Assembly (NCBI GenBank): GCA_002427045.1
Contig: DIPO01000076.1
Span: 109,203-145,997 of the forward strand
Direction of reading: 5' to 3'
From: Firmicutes bacterium UBA5486
GTDB lineage: Bacteria > Bacillota > UBA4882 > UBA10575
DNA: 36,795 nucleotides
Below are positions 16,537 to 25,838 of this stretch, piece by piece. Made by a program: the position numbers and the translations under genes. The notes beneath the pieces were generated by a model. The model was not told where the DNA came from and ran no database searches. It worked only from the letters and a program-made list of their open reading frames with translations. Position 1 is the first letter of the stretch. Each line of letters starts with the position of its first letter.

Positions 16537-17865
16537 GTGCAACAGTTTAGGAGGATACTATCGATTATTCTCTTAATTTTGGCTTTTACTTCTTTAAGTG
16601 GTTTATCCAATGAGGGTCCTATTGATGAATCGGCAGTTCTCAAGACTGGTAATTTAACCCTTCTACAGAAGAAAGAGATTTTCTTGGAGAAAGAGATGCT
16701 TCATATCAGTCTAGAAGGAGATTTTGCTCATGTTTATGGCTATTATGAGTTGATTAATCCGGGCCCAGAGGATGAAGTAACCATAGGCTTTCCTGTGGAT
16801 TTCCTTAAGGACTCGGAGATTTATGGTATAGCCTGGCAGCAAGAGAGTCTCCCTTATTATCAGCTCTCCGATGAGAATGGTAAATTAGAGATTAAAGAGT
16901 ATATAGATGAAAAACCGCAGGTTGTAATCTATGATGGTAGGAAAAGGGATGTTTTACGTAGATGGTATGTGACAGAGGTTAAGTTTCCGGCTAATTCCTG
17001 TAAAAAGCTGGTTGTAAAGTACACAGTAAGAAATTCTCTTCTGGATATGGATTCAGTTGCTACCTTCTTCCCCTTGTATTCAGATCGGCTCTTCACTTAT
17101 TTTTTCGTTCCTAATGAGGGTTGGGGTAATGATATAATCAATTGGTTTCAGGTTATAATTGATGTTCGTGATAATATAGAGACGGGTACAGTTATTAAGA
17201 GTCTGAATCTTCCTGGAGTTTCTTCTTATGGAGGACTGTTTATCTATGAAACTGAAAATTTTAGTCTACAGGATGCACCGGAATTAAAAATTTTATATGA
17301 TAATTCTGCGAGTTTGTTGACGGAGTTTGTTAATGCTTATCAGATTAAAGAAGATAATATTCTTAGCCTCCGTGCTTCTTCAAAATTTACCGATCATACT
17401 GTAGATAAATTAATGGATTTAGATTTTTCTACGGCTTGGGTTACAGGGAAAGAAGGAAATGGTGTAGGTGAATGGGTTGAAATTAAGCTGAAAGACTTCT
17501 GTTTACAATCAGTCGGGATTATAAATGGGGTTACCAGTAATGAAAAAACATATAATAGCTTCAATCGAATAAAAAAGTTAAAGATCGAGATTGAACAGGA
17601 TGAATATGATTTTTTTGCCGATCGGGCGAAAAAAAGGAAGATTGAACAGATTGTTGATCTTGAAGAGAAAGAACTAAGTACTTTTAATCAGAAGGCCTTT
17701 GCTCCATTTATCTCAGTTCTGGCCGATTTGGGGCAGACTTTTAATAAGACATATCGGGTGAGACTGACGATTCTTGAAGTTTATCCAGGTACGATTAATC
17801 GTACAGGTATTTCTGAGGTTTTTCTGATGGGTTATAAGAATGATCAAGAGTTTATCTATGATTGA
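16537..17865 (+). CDS. Secreted protein with DUF4424-like region and C-terminal discoidin-like (NADase-type) domain
   Basis: 442 residues. A signal peptide (about 5-24) is followed by a beta-rich region (about 45-270) resembling DUF4424 and related secreted proteins (AHVYGYYELINPGPEDEVTIG). A C-terminal domain of about 150 residues (from about 275) has the pattern of NADase-type glycan-binding, F5/8 type C-like folds: ASSKFTDHTVDKLMD, DFSTAWVTG, GEWVEIKL, then VGIINGVTSN and FNRIKKLKIEI. It is probably a surface or periplasmic carbohydrate-binding protein; no enzyme motif is visible. The GTG start has an AAGGGGG site. Terminators on both sides make it a single-gene unit. Confidence 0.65.
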   Translation: MQQFRRILSIILLILAFTSLSGLSNEGPIDESAVLKTGNLTLLQKKEIFLEKEMLHISLEGDFAHVYGYYELINPGPEDEVTIGFPVDFLKDSEIYGIAWQQESLPYYQLSDENGKLEIKEYIDEKPQVVIYDGRKRDVLRRWYVTEVKFPANSCKKLVVKYTVRNSLLDMDSVATFFPLYSDRLFTYFFVPNEGWGNDIINWFQVIIDVRDNIETGTVIKSLNLPGVSSYGGLFIYETENFSLQDAPELKILYDNSASLLTEFVNAYQIKEDNILSLRASSKFTDHTVDKLMDLDFSTAWVTGKEGNGVGEWVEIKLKDFCLQSVGIINGVTSNEKTYNSFNRIKKLKIEIEQDEYDFFADRAKKRKIEQIVDLEEKELSTFNQKAFAPFISVLADLGQTFNKTYRVRLTILEVYPGTINRTGISEVFLMGYKNDQEFIYD

Positions 17866-17930
17866 AGTAATTAGATAATTGTTTGAGGGTATTTAATACA
17901 TATTATGTTGAAATAGATATATCATTTTAA

Positions 17931-17975
17931 AAGACGGGGCTTGTCTCAGAAGTTTGGGGCAAGCCCCGTCTTTTT
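17931..17975 (+). terminator. Intrinsic terminator after the secreted discoidin-like gene
   Basis: AAGACGGGGCTTG (17931-17943) pairs perfectly with CAAGCCCCGTCTT (17960-17972), followed by TTTTT. It is one of the strongest hairpins in the window. Confidence 0.95.
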
Positions 17976-18050
17976 GCCTTGATTTTTAGCATTTTTAACA
18001 AAACTTACTCGACAAGTTTAATAACATATTAAATACTTGTAAATATATAC

Positions 18051-18079
18051 TTGACAAAAGGTAACATATTAGCTAAAAT
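18051..18079 (+). promoter_or_regulatory. Promoter of the SorC-regulated sugar cassette
   Basis: TTGACA (18051-18056) and TAAAAT (18074-18079) are separated by exactly 17 bp, a near-consensus sigma-A promoter 63 bp upstream of the regulator start. TAACATATTA occurs at 18021-18030 and again at 18062-18071 inside the spacer, and the near-palindrome TTGTTGCAGCAA follows at about 18091-18102. These are candidate operator sites for the SorC-type regulator encoded next. Confidence 0.65.
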
Positions 18080-18141
18080 TAAATTAAGCAAATTGTTGCA
18101 GCAAATATGTGCATATATATTAAACTTGTAAGGAGAACAAA

Positions 18142-19104
18142 ATGAACGGTAAAACTAATGAATATGAACAGATTATTTTAGAGATTAAGGTCAGCGAGCT
18201 ATATTTTTTAAAAGGTTACGATCAGGGTGAGATTGGGAAAATATTAGGCTGTTCGCGTTCTAAAGTCTCTAGATTATTAACAAAAGCAATTGAGGATGGA
18301 GTAGTAGAGGTAAAGATTAAAAACCCGATGGAAAAGGCAAAAAAACTGGAAGAAAAGTTAAAAAAGCAATTTTCTTTAAAACATATAGTCGTTGTTAGCG
18401 GAAATTATAATGCTGCAAATCTACATAGAAAAGCATTAGGAGTAGCAGCTGCTGAATTAGCGGATAAGATTATTAAAAAAAATGATGTTATTGGCATCTG
18501 TAGTGGACGTACCATTTACGGAATGATTAATTCACTAGCAAATTTAAATAAAAGACTAGGGATAGAAGTGATTCCTTTATTAGGAGGAATGGGGCTGGTA
18601 GAGAAAGAGTATCAGATTAATGAGTTATGCCGAAAGTTTGCCCAATATTTAGGTGGTACCTCAAAACTGTTAGATGCACCGCTAGTTGTTAAATCAAAAA
18701 AAACCTATGATTTACTATTGGAAGAGAAGGGAATTAAAGAGGTTATTGAGAGCTGGGAAAGGATGACGAAGGTTTTCGTTACCATTGGCTCGCCAGCTTC
18801 CATTTCACCGTTGACCCATAATTATTCGGATCTTGAAAAAGAGGAACAACAATTACTGAAAACAGATGCTGTTGGCGATATTTGTGGACGTTTTATTGAT
18901 AAAGAAGGAAACGAATGTGAGACTAGTGTTAGCCAGAGAATAATTGGTATTACGTTTGACGAATTAAAGAGAGTCCCTGTCCGGGTTGGCATAGGAGGAG
19001 GGAAAAATAAATTAGGCGGTATTAAAGGAGTGCTAGCTAAAGGTATAATTAATGCCTTAGTAACGGACGAGGAGACAGCTAAGAGTATTCTTGAGCAACA
19101 ATAA
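18142..19104 (+). CDS. SorC-family sugar-binding transcriptional regulator
   Basis: 320 residues. The N-terminal helix-turn-helix (about 12-50, LYFLKGYDQGEIGKILGCSR then SKVSRLLTKA) is followed by a sugar-phosphate-binding domain with GICSGRTIYGMI, IPLLGGMG and a final VRVGIGGGKNKLGGIKG segment typical of SorC/DeoR-like effector domains. It probably controls its own cassette in response to a phosphorylated sugar, likely a product of the kinase in the same operon. The ATG follows TAAGGAGAA. It is the first gene of the operon, 41 bp before the dehydrogenase. Confidence 0.88.
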   Translation: MNGKTNEYEQIILEIKVSELYFLKGYDQGEIGKILGCSRSKVSRLLTKAIEDGVVEVKIKNPMEKAKKLEEKLKKQFSLKHIVVVSGNYNAANLHRKALGVAAAELADKIIKKNDVIGICSGRTIYGMINSLANLNKRLGIEVIPLLGGMGLVEKEYQINELCRKFAQYLGGTSKLLDAPLVVKSKKTYDLLLEEKGIKEVIESWERMTKVFVTIGSPASISPLTHNYSDLEKEEQQLLKTDAVGDICGRFIDKEGNECETSVSQRIIGITFDELKRVPVRVGIGGGKNKLGGIKGVLAKGIINALVTDEETAKSILEQQ

Positions 19105-19144
19105 TATGAAAATTATTATTAAAAATGAAGAAAGGGGTATAAAA

Positions 19145-20170
19145 TTGATTGCAGCTGTTTATAAAGGACCAGGAATTTTGGATCTTGAAGAAGTTAAAAC
19201 GCCGGAAATTGAAAGTGCTGACGATATTCTGATCCGTGTTAAATGCTCTGTAATTTGTGGTACGGATATCAAGACTTTTCGCCGGGGACATCACGCTTTT
19301 ATTCCGCCAGTTATTTTAGGACATGAATTTTCAGGTGAGGTGGTGGCGATCGGAGATGATGTAAAAACATGTAAAATCGGAGACCAGGTAACAGTACCTC
19401 CCTTCATTAATTGTGGAGATTGTTTTTATTGCCAAAAGGGACTCTTTGAATTATGTAAAAACCGGACTTTGTTGAGTAATGGCTCTTTTGCGGAGTACAT
19501 AAAAATTTCTCAAGCTTATGCAGAGGCGGGTTTAGTAAAATTACCTGCTGATATTAACTTGGAAGAAGCGGCACTGGCAGAACCGCTTGCATGTGTAATT
19601 AACGCTGTTGAAGATTGTGATCTTTCTTTAGGAGACAATGTGTTGGTTATTGGTGCCGGGCCTATGGGGTTGTTAAATGTTTTAGTTTCTCAGCTAAAGG
19701 GTGCAGGTCATGTAATTGTTAGTGAACCAGTGGCAGAACGAAGAAAAGCGGCACAGCAATTGGGGGCATTGGCAGTTGATCCTACTACCCAAGACTTATC
19801 TTCGATAGTTCAGGAGACAACTAAAGGTAAAGGTGTTGATATATTAATCATTGCCATTGCAAATACAAAGGTTGTAGAATCGGTTCTAAGTTTGGTGCGG
19901 CCTGGTGGTAAAGTTATGCTTTTTGGAGGATTCCCTGGTTCATCTACTTTAACATTGGATCCAAATTTGATTCACTATCGTCAAGTTGCTCTACTGGGAA
20001 GTTCAGGGTTTACTACACGGCAATTCAAGCAAGCAGCTGATTTGATTATGCAAAGAAGAATCAATGTTGGTCAATTAATTACCCATAGGTTTCCGCTTTT
20101 GGAGATCAAACAAGCTTTCGATCTTGCCATAAACCATGGGGGCTTAAAGATCTGTATCGCCTGTGCCTAA
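19145..20170 (+). CDS. Zinc-dependent medium-chain alcohol/polyol dehydrogenase
   Basis: 341 residues from a TTG at 19145 preceded by AAAGGGG with 7-bp spacing; upstream in-frame starts (19091, 19106) lack a ribosome binding site. Catalytic zinc ligands are C38, H60 and E61 (VICGTD, GHEF). The structural-zinc cysteines appear in CGDCFYCQKGLFELC. The NAD-binding glycines are in VIGAGPMGLL. It resembles the sorbitol/threonine dehydrogenase group. In this cassette it most likely oxidises a sugar alcohol to a ketose (or a sugar at one carbon) before phosphorylation by the FGGY kinase. The exact substrate is unknown. Confidence 0.88.
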   Translation: MIAAVYKGPGILDLEEVKTPEIESADDILIRVKCSVICGTDIKTFRRGHHAFIPPVILGHEFSGEVVAIGDDVKTCKIGDQVTVPPFINCGDCFYCQKGLFELCKNRTLLSNGSFAEYIKISQAYAEAGLVKLPADINLEEAALAEPLACVINAVEDCDLSLGDNVLVIGAGPMGLLNVLVSQLKGAGHVIVSEPVAERRKAAQQLGALAVDPTTQDLSSIVQETTKGKGVDILIIAIANTKVVESVLSLVRPGGKVMLFGGFPGSSTLTLDPNLIHYRQVALLGSSGFTTRQFKQAADLIMQRRINVGQLITHRFPLLEIKQAFDLAINHGGLKICIACA

Positions 20171-20260
20171 AAATTACAGCTTAATCACGAAGGTGCCTTT
20201 CCTAAGTTCTAGTATCAGTAGGCAAGGAAAAAATGTAAAAAAGGAAATGGATGAAAAAAG

Positions 20261-21760
20261 ATGGATAATAAAAAGTATATTTTAGAGGCTAAAGGAATAA
20301 CAAAGATATTTCCGGGAGTAAAAGCCTTAGACAGTGTGGATTTTCAACTTAATAAAGGTGAAATCCATGCTTTAGTGGGCGAAAACGGCGCTGGAAAGTC
20401 CACTTTTTCCAAAATTTTGGCCGGGATGTATACACCTACTGAGGGAGAGATCTTTTTAAACGGGCAAAGAGTCAATATCCATCATCCTTTACAAGCAATA
20501 AATTTAGGGATTGGGATGGTACACCAAGAAAGAAACTTAGTTCCCTTTTTTAATGCAGTAGAAAATATCTATTTAAATCAAGAGATAACTTCACAGTCAA
20601 TCTTTCTTCGCCCGGATTTAATGAAAAAAGAAGTTGCTCAATTGATGCAGAAAATTGGTATAAATTTTGAACTTGATAAACCAGTAAGCGAGCTAGGGCC
20701 CTCAAAACAGCAGATGGCAGAGATTTTGAGAGTATTGTTACTAAAACCAAAGATTATTATCTTTGATGAGCCAACCTCAAGTTTAACCAAGAATGAAACA
20801 CAGATCTTCTTTGAATTACTAAACAATTTAAAGAAAGATGTAGCGATCATCTTTATCTCTCATCGTTTAGACGAAGTCTTCGAAATCTCTGACTGTATCA
20901 CAGTGCTAAGGGATGGGAAAAAAATAAATACTGTTAAGACATGCCAAGTTAATCAAGAAGAGGTTATTAATATGATGGTGGCAAGGGAGATAAAGGACTT
21001 ATACCCGAAAACTCCTGTTTCTATTGGCGGGGTAGTACTGGAAGGAAGAAATATTAGCGCTGGAAAGTTACATGATGTTAGTTTTAAGGTGCATAAAGGA
21101 GAAATAGTAGGTTTTTCTGGGATGGTTGGCTCTGGGCGTACAGAACTAGCAGAAACCATTTTTGGTTTGCGAAGACTAGAAGCCGGTGAGGTAATATTTA
21201 AAGGGAAAAACATAGTACCCAAATCGCCCCGGGTCATGATTAAAGAGGGATTATACCTAATTCCCGAAGACCGAAGAGTAGAGGGGCTTAACCTCCAAAT
21301 GAATGTAAAAGAGAATTTATCGGTAGTGCATCTAGAGAAGGTATGTTCAGGAATGTTTGTACGAAAGGGTCAAGAGAATAAAGTTGCTCAGGATGCAGTG
21401 GAAAAATTTGATATCCGTATTACCAACCTTCAACAAATAGTAGGTAATTTAAGCGGTGGTAACCAACAAAAGGTGGTAATCGGTAAGTGGTTGATGGAAA
21501 AAGCGGAAGTTTTAATTATGGATGAAGCCACAGCGGGTATTGATGTTGGAGCCAAACGAGAAATATATAAAATCATGGTTAAGCTGGCGGAAACAGGAAT
21601 TGGAATTATCTTTATCTCTTCGGACCTACCGGAATTAATTGGGATGAGCGATCGGATTTACGTTATGAATGAAGGGACCATAACAGCGGAATTTCCGAGG
21701 GAAAGATTTTCCCAACAAACAATTCTGCAGTATGCGATTAAAGATACTAATGGCAAGTGA
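20261..21760 (+). CDS. Sugar ABC transporter ATP-binding protein (RbsA/MglA type)
   Basis: 499 residues with two nucleotide-binding halves, as in CUT2 transporters. The first half has Walker A GENGAGKS and Walker B IIIFDEPTSSL with a degenerate signature (LGPSKQQM). The second has an altered Walker A (GMVGSGRT), an intact signature LSGGNQQK and Walker B VLIMDEATAGID. This asymmetry is normal for RbsA/MglA/XylG proteins. It is followed by a single permease gene and then the binding protein, giving a full importer for a monosaccharide or polyol. Confidence 0.95.
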   Translation: MDNKKYILEAKGITKIFPGVKALDSVDFQLNKGEIHALVGENGAGKSTFSKILAGMYTPTEGEIFLNGQRVNIHHPLQAINLGIGMVHQERNLVPFFNAVENIYLNQEITSQSIFLRPDLMKKEVAQLMQKIGINFELDKPVSELGPSKQQMAEILRVLLLKPKIIIFDEPTSSLTKNETQIFFELLNNLKKDVAIIFISHRLDEVFEISDCITVLRDGKKINTVKTCQVNQEEVINMMVAREIKDLYPKTPVSIGGVVLEGRNISAGKLHDVSFKVHKGEIVGFSGMVGSGRTELAETIFGLRRLEAGEVIFKGKNIVPKSPRVMIKEGLYLIPEDRRVEGLNLQMNVKENLSVVHLEKVCSGMFVRKGQENKVAQDAVEKFDIRITNLQQIVGNLSGGNQQKVVIGKWLMEKAEVLIMDEATAGIDVGAKREIYKIMVKLAETGIGIIFISSDLPELIGMSDRIYVMNEGTITAEFPRERFSQQTILQYAIKDTNGK

Positions 21761-21780
21761 AGATGGAGGTGTGCATAAAG

Positions 21781-22728
21781 ATGCCTAAACAAACACGGTT
21801 TAAGATGAATAATTTCTTTAGTAAATATGGGGTTTTAATCAGCCTGTTCTTGCTTATTATCTTCTTTTCGATTAAAGCACCGAGATTTATGAGTATTAAA
21901 AACATTATTAGTTTATTGCGGCAAATATCTATTTTATGCCTATTATCTACCGGTTTAACTTTTTGTATGATTCTTAACGAATTTGATCTTTCCATCGGTG
22001 AAGTTGCAGGCCTGAGTGGGGTTTTGGTTACTACTCTTCTTTTAGCCGGGTACAATCTGTTTATTTCCATTTTAATTGTTTTATTAATAGGTATTACCTT
22101 TGGTTTAATTAATGGATTAATTGTTACTAAATTGAAGATTGACTCCTTTATTGTTACCCTTGCAATGTCAACAATTACTTTGGGCTGCAATTACTTTATT
22201 ACTAGAGGAAAGCCGATATATGGTGAGTTCCCTCCTGGTTTTATAGCCTTAGGAAGAGGAGATTTGTTCTCGATTCCTTATCCTGTGATTATTGCCCTCG
22301 TTGTTCTCTTTCTAGGTATTATTTTCACTAAAAAGACGAAGTATGGACGATATATGTATGCTATTGGTGGAAATATAATTGCTGCTCAACATTCGGGGAT
22401 TACCACTGATCGTTACCGAATATTAGGCCTAACTTTATCAGGACTTTGTGCTTCTATGGGTGGGGTAGTTTTAGCTTCGCGGCTTGGTTCGGGCCAACCA
22501 ACGGCAGGAAGCGGTTTTATGATGAATTGTTTCGCTACTGTTTTTTTAGGTACAGCGATCTTTGGGAGCAAAATTCCGAATTTGCTGGGTACGTTTATCG
22601 GTGTCGTAATTATCGGGGTATTGAGCAATGGTTTAACAATGATTGCAGTGCCTTATTATTACGAATATATAATTGAAGGGCTAGTATTAATCGGGGCGGT
22701 TGCCTTGACCAAAATTCAGAAAAAATAG
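21781..22728 (+). CDS. Sugar ABC transporter permease (RbsC type)
   Basis: 315 residues from the ATG at 21781, with about ten hydrophobic segments and the CUT2 permease pattern (LNEFDLSIGEVAGLSGV near the start; GSGFMMNCFATVFLGTAIFG and the NLLGTFIGVVIIGVLSNGL segment near the end). A GTG at 21757 overlapping the ATPase stop is open, but GGAGGTG lies at the right distance from 21781. It presumably works as a homodimer with the upstream ATPase. Confidence 0.93.
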   Translation: MPKQTRFKMNNFFSKYGVLISLFLLIIFFSIKAPRFMSIKNIISLLRQISILCLLSTGLTFCMILNEFDLSIGEVAGLSGVLVTTLLLAGYNLFISILIVLLIGITFGLINGLIVTKLKIDSFIVTLAMSTITLGCNYFITRGKPIYGEFPPGFIALGRGDLFSIPYPVIIALVVLFLGIIFTKKTKYGRYMYAIGGNIIAAQHSGITTDRYRILGLTLSGLCASMGGVVLASRLGSGQPTAGSGFMMNCFATVFLGTAIFGSKIPNLLGTFIGVVIIGVLSNGLTMIAVPYYYEYIIEGLVLIGAVALTKIQKK

Positions 22729-22961
22729 CAATAAAAAATTACATTGATTGTAGAACATCTGCGACAAACTAGGCCGTTTATGCTGGTTACTGTCCGCACA
22801 CTGAAAACGATGAAATTAGCGATGCTCGTCAAGGAATTTTCTAAATAAGATTTGGCGGCAGGTGGCTAGAGCAGAATAATGTATACAAAGGAAGTGGTAA
22901 ATGGCAGAAAATTGATTGTTAGGTGTTGTCAGTATCAGGGAAAATCATAAAGGAGGAAAAT

Positions 22962-23939
22962 ATGATGAAGAGAGTTGGCTTTAAAACTTTAGGATTTTTA
23001 TTAGTCCTGGTCTTATTGTCGGGGATGGTAGTTACTATTAATGCTGCACCGAAAAGAGTTAAACTCGGGTATGTTACAGCAACAATTACCGCGACTTCAC
23101 AGGCTAGAGAAGCTAAAGTGGTTGAAGAGTGGTGTAAAAAGAATAATTGGGATCTGACAATCAAAAATGCCAATGGTTCCTGGTCTGAGTACACAAATGC
23201 TATTGAAACTTTTATCCAGAGTAAAGTGGATGTTATTGTCGTTAGTAATGCCGACTTACCAAGTATTAAACCAGCTATTACCGCTGCTAATAAAGCAAAG
23301 ATTCCCATTATAGCTGTGGATTCAGGTTGGGCACCGGGTGTATTGGTAAATATTACAGCTAATAATTTTGTGATGGGTGCAAAAATTTCTTGTTATATGA
23401 TGGATCGCCTAGGGGGTAAAGGTAATATCGTAGCGGTTAAATTCCGGCAGCATTTTGGGTGTAGGCAAAGAGGGTTAGAACTAGATACTGTTTTATCTGA
23501 ATATCCGGAAATAAAACTTTTAGATGAACATGAGATGCCCCCATCTGGTTTTGTCGAAGATACACAGGCAACCATAGAAACTTGGCTTACCCGTTATGGG
23601 GATGATATTGATGCGGTTTTCTGTGTATTTGATGATCTAAGTTCAACTGCTGCATTGGCCATTGAAGCGGAAGGTTATACCAAAGATGATATTTTTGTTG
23701 TGGGGATAGATGGGACAGAACAAGCCTATGATCTGATTAGAAGAGGCAGTCCTTTTGTAGCAACTATTGCACAACCATTTGAAGAATATGCTAAAAAAGC
23801 TATGGAAATAACAAAAAAAATTGTGGTTCAGGGGATGGATCCTTTAAAAGTAACAGGTGGAGTACCGGTCATATACTTAGATGCACCATTAATTACCGAA
23901 GCAAATGTCCCTGCCCCGGGAAAAACTCCGTTTGACTAG
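22962..23939 (+). CDS. Sugar-binding periplasmic protein of the ABC importer (CUT2)
   Basis: 325 residues from the ATG at 22962, which follows AAGGAGG. The signal peptide (KTLGFLLVLVLLSGMVVTINA, cut near NAA/PK) has no lipobox Cys, so the mature protein would be soluble rather than lipid-anchored; this is typical of a periplasm and rare in single-membrane Firmicutes. The mature part is a type 1 periplasmic-binding fold (QSKVDVIVVSNAD, IPIIAVDSGW, DAVFCVFDDLSS, VVGIDGTEQAY). It delivers the substrate to the RbsA/RbsC-type pair. The 233-bp gap before it and a hairpin after it suggest separate transcript processing, common for highly expressed binding proteins. Confidence 0.9.
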   Translation: MMKRVGFKTLGFLLVLVLLSGMVVTINAAPKRVKLGYVTATITATSQAREAKVVEEWCKKNNWDLTIKNANGSWSEYTNAIETFIQSKVDVIVVSNADLPSIKPAITAANKAKIPIIAVDSGWAPGVLVNITANNFVMGAKISCYMMDRLGGKGNIVAVKFRQHFGCRQRGLELDTVLSEYPEIKLLDEHEMPPSGFVEDTQATIETWLTRYGDDIDAVFCVFDDLSSTAALAIEAEGYTKDDIFVVGIDGTEQAYDLIRRGSPFVATIAQPFEEYAKKAMEITKKIVVQGMDPLKVTGGVPVIYLDAPLITEANVPAPGKTPFD

Positions 23940-24005
23940 AGATATATCACATAGGATATTGCGAGAAAAAAGGGTTAAATAAGACTAGATTTATGCGTTA
24001 GATTC

Positions 24006-24050
24006 GGGGGGGGTACAGGTTCTGTTAACATTACCCTGTGAGTCCCCCCC
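24006..24050 (+). terminator. Hairpin after the binding-protein gene (partial terminator or mRNA stabiliser)
   Basis: A run of eight G and an ACAGG arm (24006-24018) faces CCTGT and a run of seven C (ending 24050). The stem is strong but lacks a clean U-tract (ATCATTAATATTTT follows). Such hairpins after binding-protein genes often stabilise the upstream message and lower expression of the genes behind. Confidence 0.6.
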
Positions 24051-24188
24051 ATCATTAATATTTTACTTTCTTTTTATTAGTTGATAAACAGCTTTTTATT
24101 TATGGATAGCGCGGTTTTCTGCCTTGTACGATGAAAACAAGAGAATATTTACTTATTTTGCAGAAGACAGTTATTTTGGAGGTAAATC

Positions 24189-25736
24189 ATGAATACTCAA
24201 TATTTATTAGGGGTAGATATTGGCACCTCAAGTTCAAAAGGTGTAATAATTGCTACTGATGGCGGAATAAAGGCCGTAGACCTGATTGAACACGGGATTA
24301 GTATCCCCAAAGCGGGATGGGCAGAACATGATGCTGAAGAAGTCTGGTGGGGAGATTTTTGCAAACTCTTACAGCGATTAACAGCAAAAGCAAATATTGA
24401 TCCGCAAGAGATTACTGGTATAGGTGTTAGTGGTTTGTGTCCAGATCTACTGTTAGTTGATAAAAACGGTAATTGTATCAGGCCTGCTATTCTTTATGGG
24501 ATTGATGCACGGGCAAATAAACAAATAGATCAGATTAATAGTTTGTTTGGTGCAAAGTATATCTATGATCTGATCGGACATGCATTATCAAGCCAATCCA
24601 TACTACCGAAAATGCTTTGGCTTAAAGAAAATGAAGGCGAAAACTTTAAAAAGGCCCACAAGGTTTTAACTGCTTCAAGCTACATTGTGTATAAACTGAC
24701 CAATAGTTTTGTTGTGGATTATTTAACTGCCTCTACTGCAGGATTAGTTAATATTAATACTTCCCAGTGGGTAACGGAACTATTTTCCGAATTCCAGCTG
24801 TCTCCGGAGCTCCTTCCCCGGCTGGGTTATGGGACAGAAATTGCCGGTAAAGTTACTTCCAAAACAGCAAGAGAGATGGGGCTAAAAGAGGGGATCCCAG
24901 TAATCATAGGGACAGGAGATGTCGGTACGGAAGCTATTAGTGCAGGTGTCTTCGAACCGGGTGAAACGATTTTAGTTTATGGGAGTACCATATCCTATCT
25001 GCAATGCCTTAAAAAACCGGTCACCCATGCCAATTTATTCAGCGGGTATTATGCTTTACCAAATTCTTATTTTATTGGGGGGGCAACAGCAACAGCTGGC
25101 GCTTTAACTAAGTGGTTTCGGGATAATTTCTCACCTTTGGAAAAAGCCATTGAGAAAGAGCTTGGCCGGAATGCCTATAGTTTGCTTAGTGAAGAAGCAG
25201 GTAAAGTTCAAAACCCTACTGGGATTATTGTCCTTCCGTATTTAAGTGGGGCACGTAGTCCTGTTAATGATGAAAATGCTAAAGGAATAATTGCCGGTTT
25301 AACCTTAGCTCATAAAAGAATCCATCTATATAAAGCCCTTTTGGAGGGAGTTGGATACGAAATTAGGCACAATTTTGAAGTAATGGCAGAGGCAGGAGTA
25401 GAGCCGAAGAAGATTATTGCCGTGGGTGGGGGCACAAAAAGTAGCGTTTGGACACAAATAGTTAGTGATATCATAGGAAAAGATCAATACTGTATCGCTC
25501 AGGATGTAGGTGCACCCTTAGGAGCAGCTTATTTAGCGGGGCTGGGAGTAGGAATAATACCTAATACTGCTTATATCCGGGACAATTTTGTAAAAATTGG
25601 CCGAGTGGTAAGACCTTCATCTGCCACTGGAAGAATTTATGATCAATATTATCGGATTTATCGGAGTATTTATGAAGAGACAAAAAATTCAATTAGACAA
25701 TTAGCCCAAATCGTAAAATCTAATTCTTCACTGTAG
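24189..25736 (+). CDS. FGGY-family carbohydrate kinase
   Basis: 515 residues, full length. The ATP-binding and sugar-binding motifs of the xylulokinase/glycerol kinase family are present: GVDIGTSSSKGVII at the start, GLCPDLLLVD, YGIDARA, the GTGDVGTEAISAGV hinge, VYGSTISYL, and VGGGTKSSVWTQI near the C-terminus. It phosphorylates a sugar, ketose or polyol, probably the product of the upstream dehydrogenase. FGGY substrates cannot be read from sequence by eye. The ATG follows GGAGG. A hairpin separates it from the transporter genes, and 102 bp separate it from the aldolase. Confidence 0.92.
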   Translation: MNTQYLLGVDIGTSSSKGVIIATDGGIKAVDLIEHGISIPKAGWAEHDAEEVWWGDFCKLLQRLTAKANIDPQEITGIGVSGLCPDLLLVDKNGNCIRPAILYGIDARANKQIDQINSLFGAKYIYDLIGHALSSQSILPKMLWLKENEGENFKKAHKVLTASSYIVYKLTNSFVVDYLTASTAGLVNINTSQWVTELFSEFQLSPELLPRLGYGTEIAGKVTSKTAREMGLKEGIPVIIGTGDVGTEAISAGVFEPGETILVYGSTISYLQCLKKPVTHANLFSGYYALPNSYFIGGATATAGALTKWFRDNFSPLEKAIEKELGRNAYSLLSEEAGKVQNPTGIIVLPYLSGARSPVNDENAKGIIAGLTLAHKRIHLYKALLEGVGYEIRHNFEVMAEAGVEPKKIIAVGGGTKSSVWTQIVSDIIGKDQYCIAQDVGAPLGAAYLAGLGVGIIPNTAYIRDNFVKIGRVVRPSSATGRIYDQYYRIYRSIYEETKNSIRQLAQIVKSNSSL

Positions 25737-25838
25737 TTGTAGGGGAGAAGAAATTTTAACATGTTAATTGGTTGAAGCAAGCAGAGGTCTTGCCATTATT
25801 AAGGACTTTATTAAATATTATAAAAAGAAGGGATATAG

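Noticed and set aside
19091..19144. Upstream extension of the zinc dehydrogenase to 19091 or 19106
   Set aside because: It overlaps the regulator gene, adds non-family residues and lacks a ribosome binding site, while the TTG at 19145 has AAAGGGG at ideal spacing.
20550..21237. Minus-strand frames within the sugar ABC ATPase gene
   Set aside because: The plus-strand frame carries all ABC motifs; the antisense frames have no domain content.
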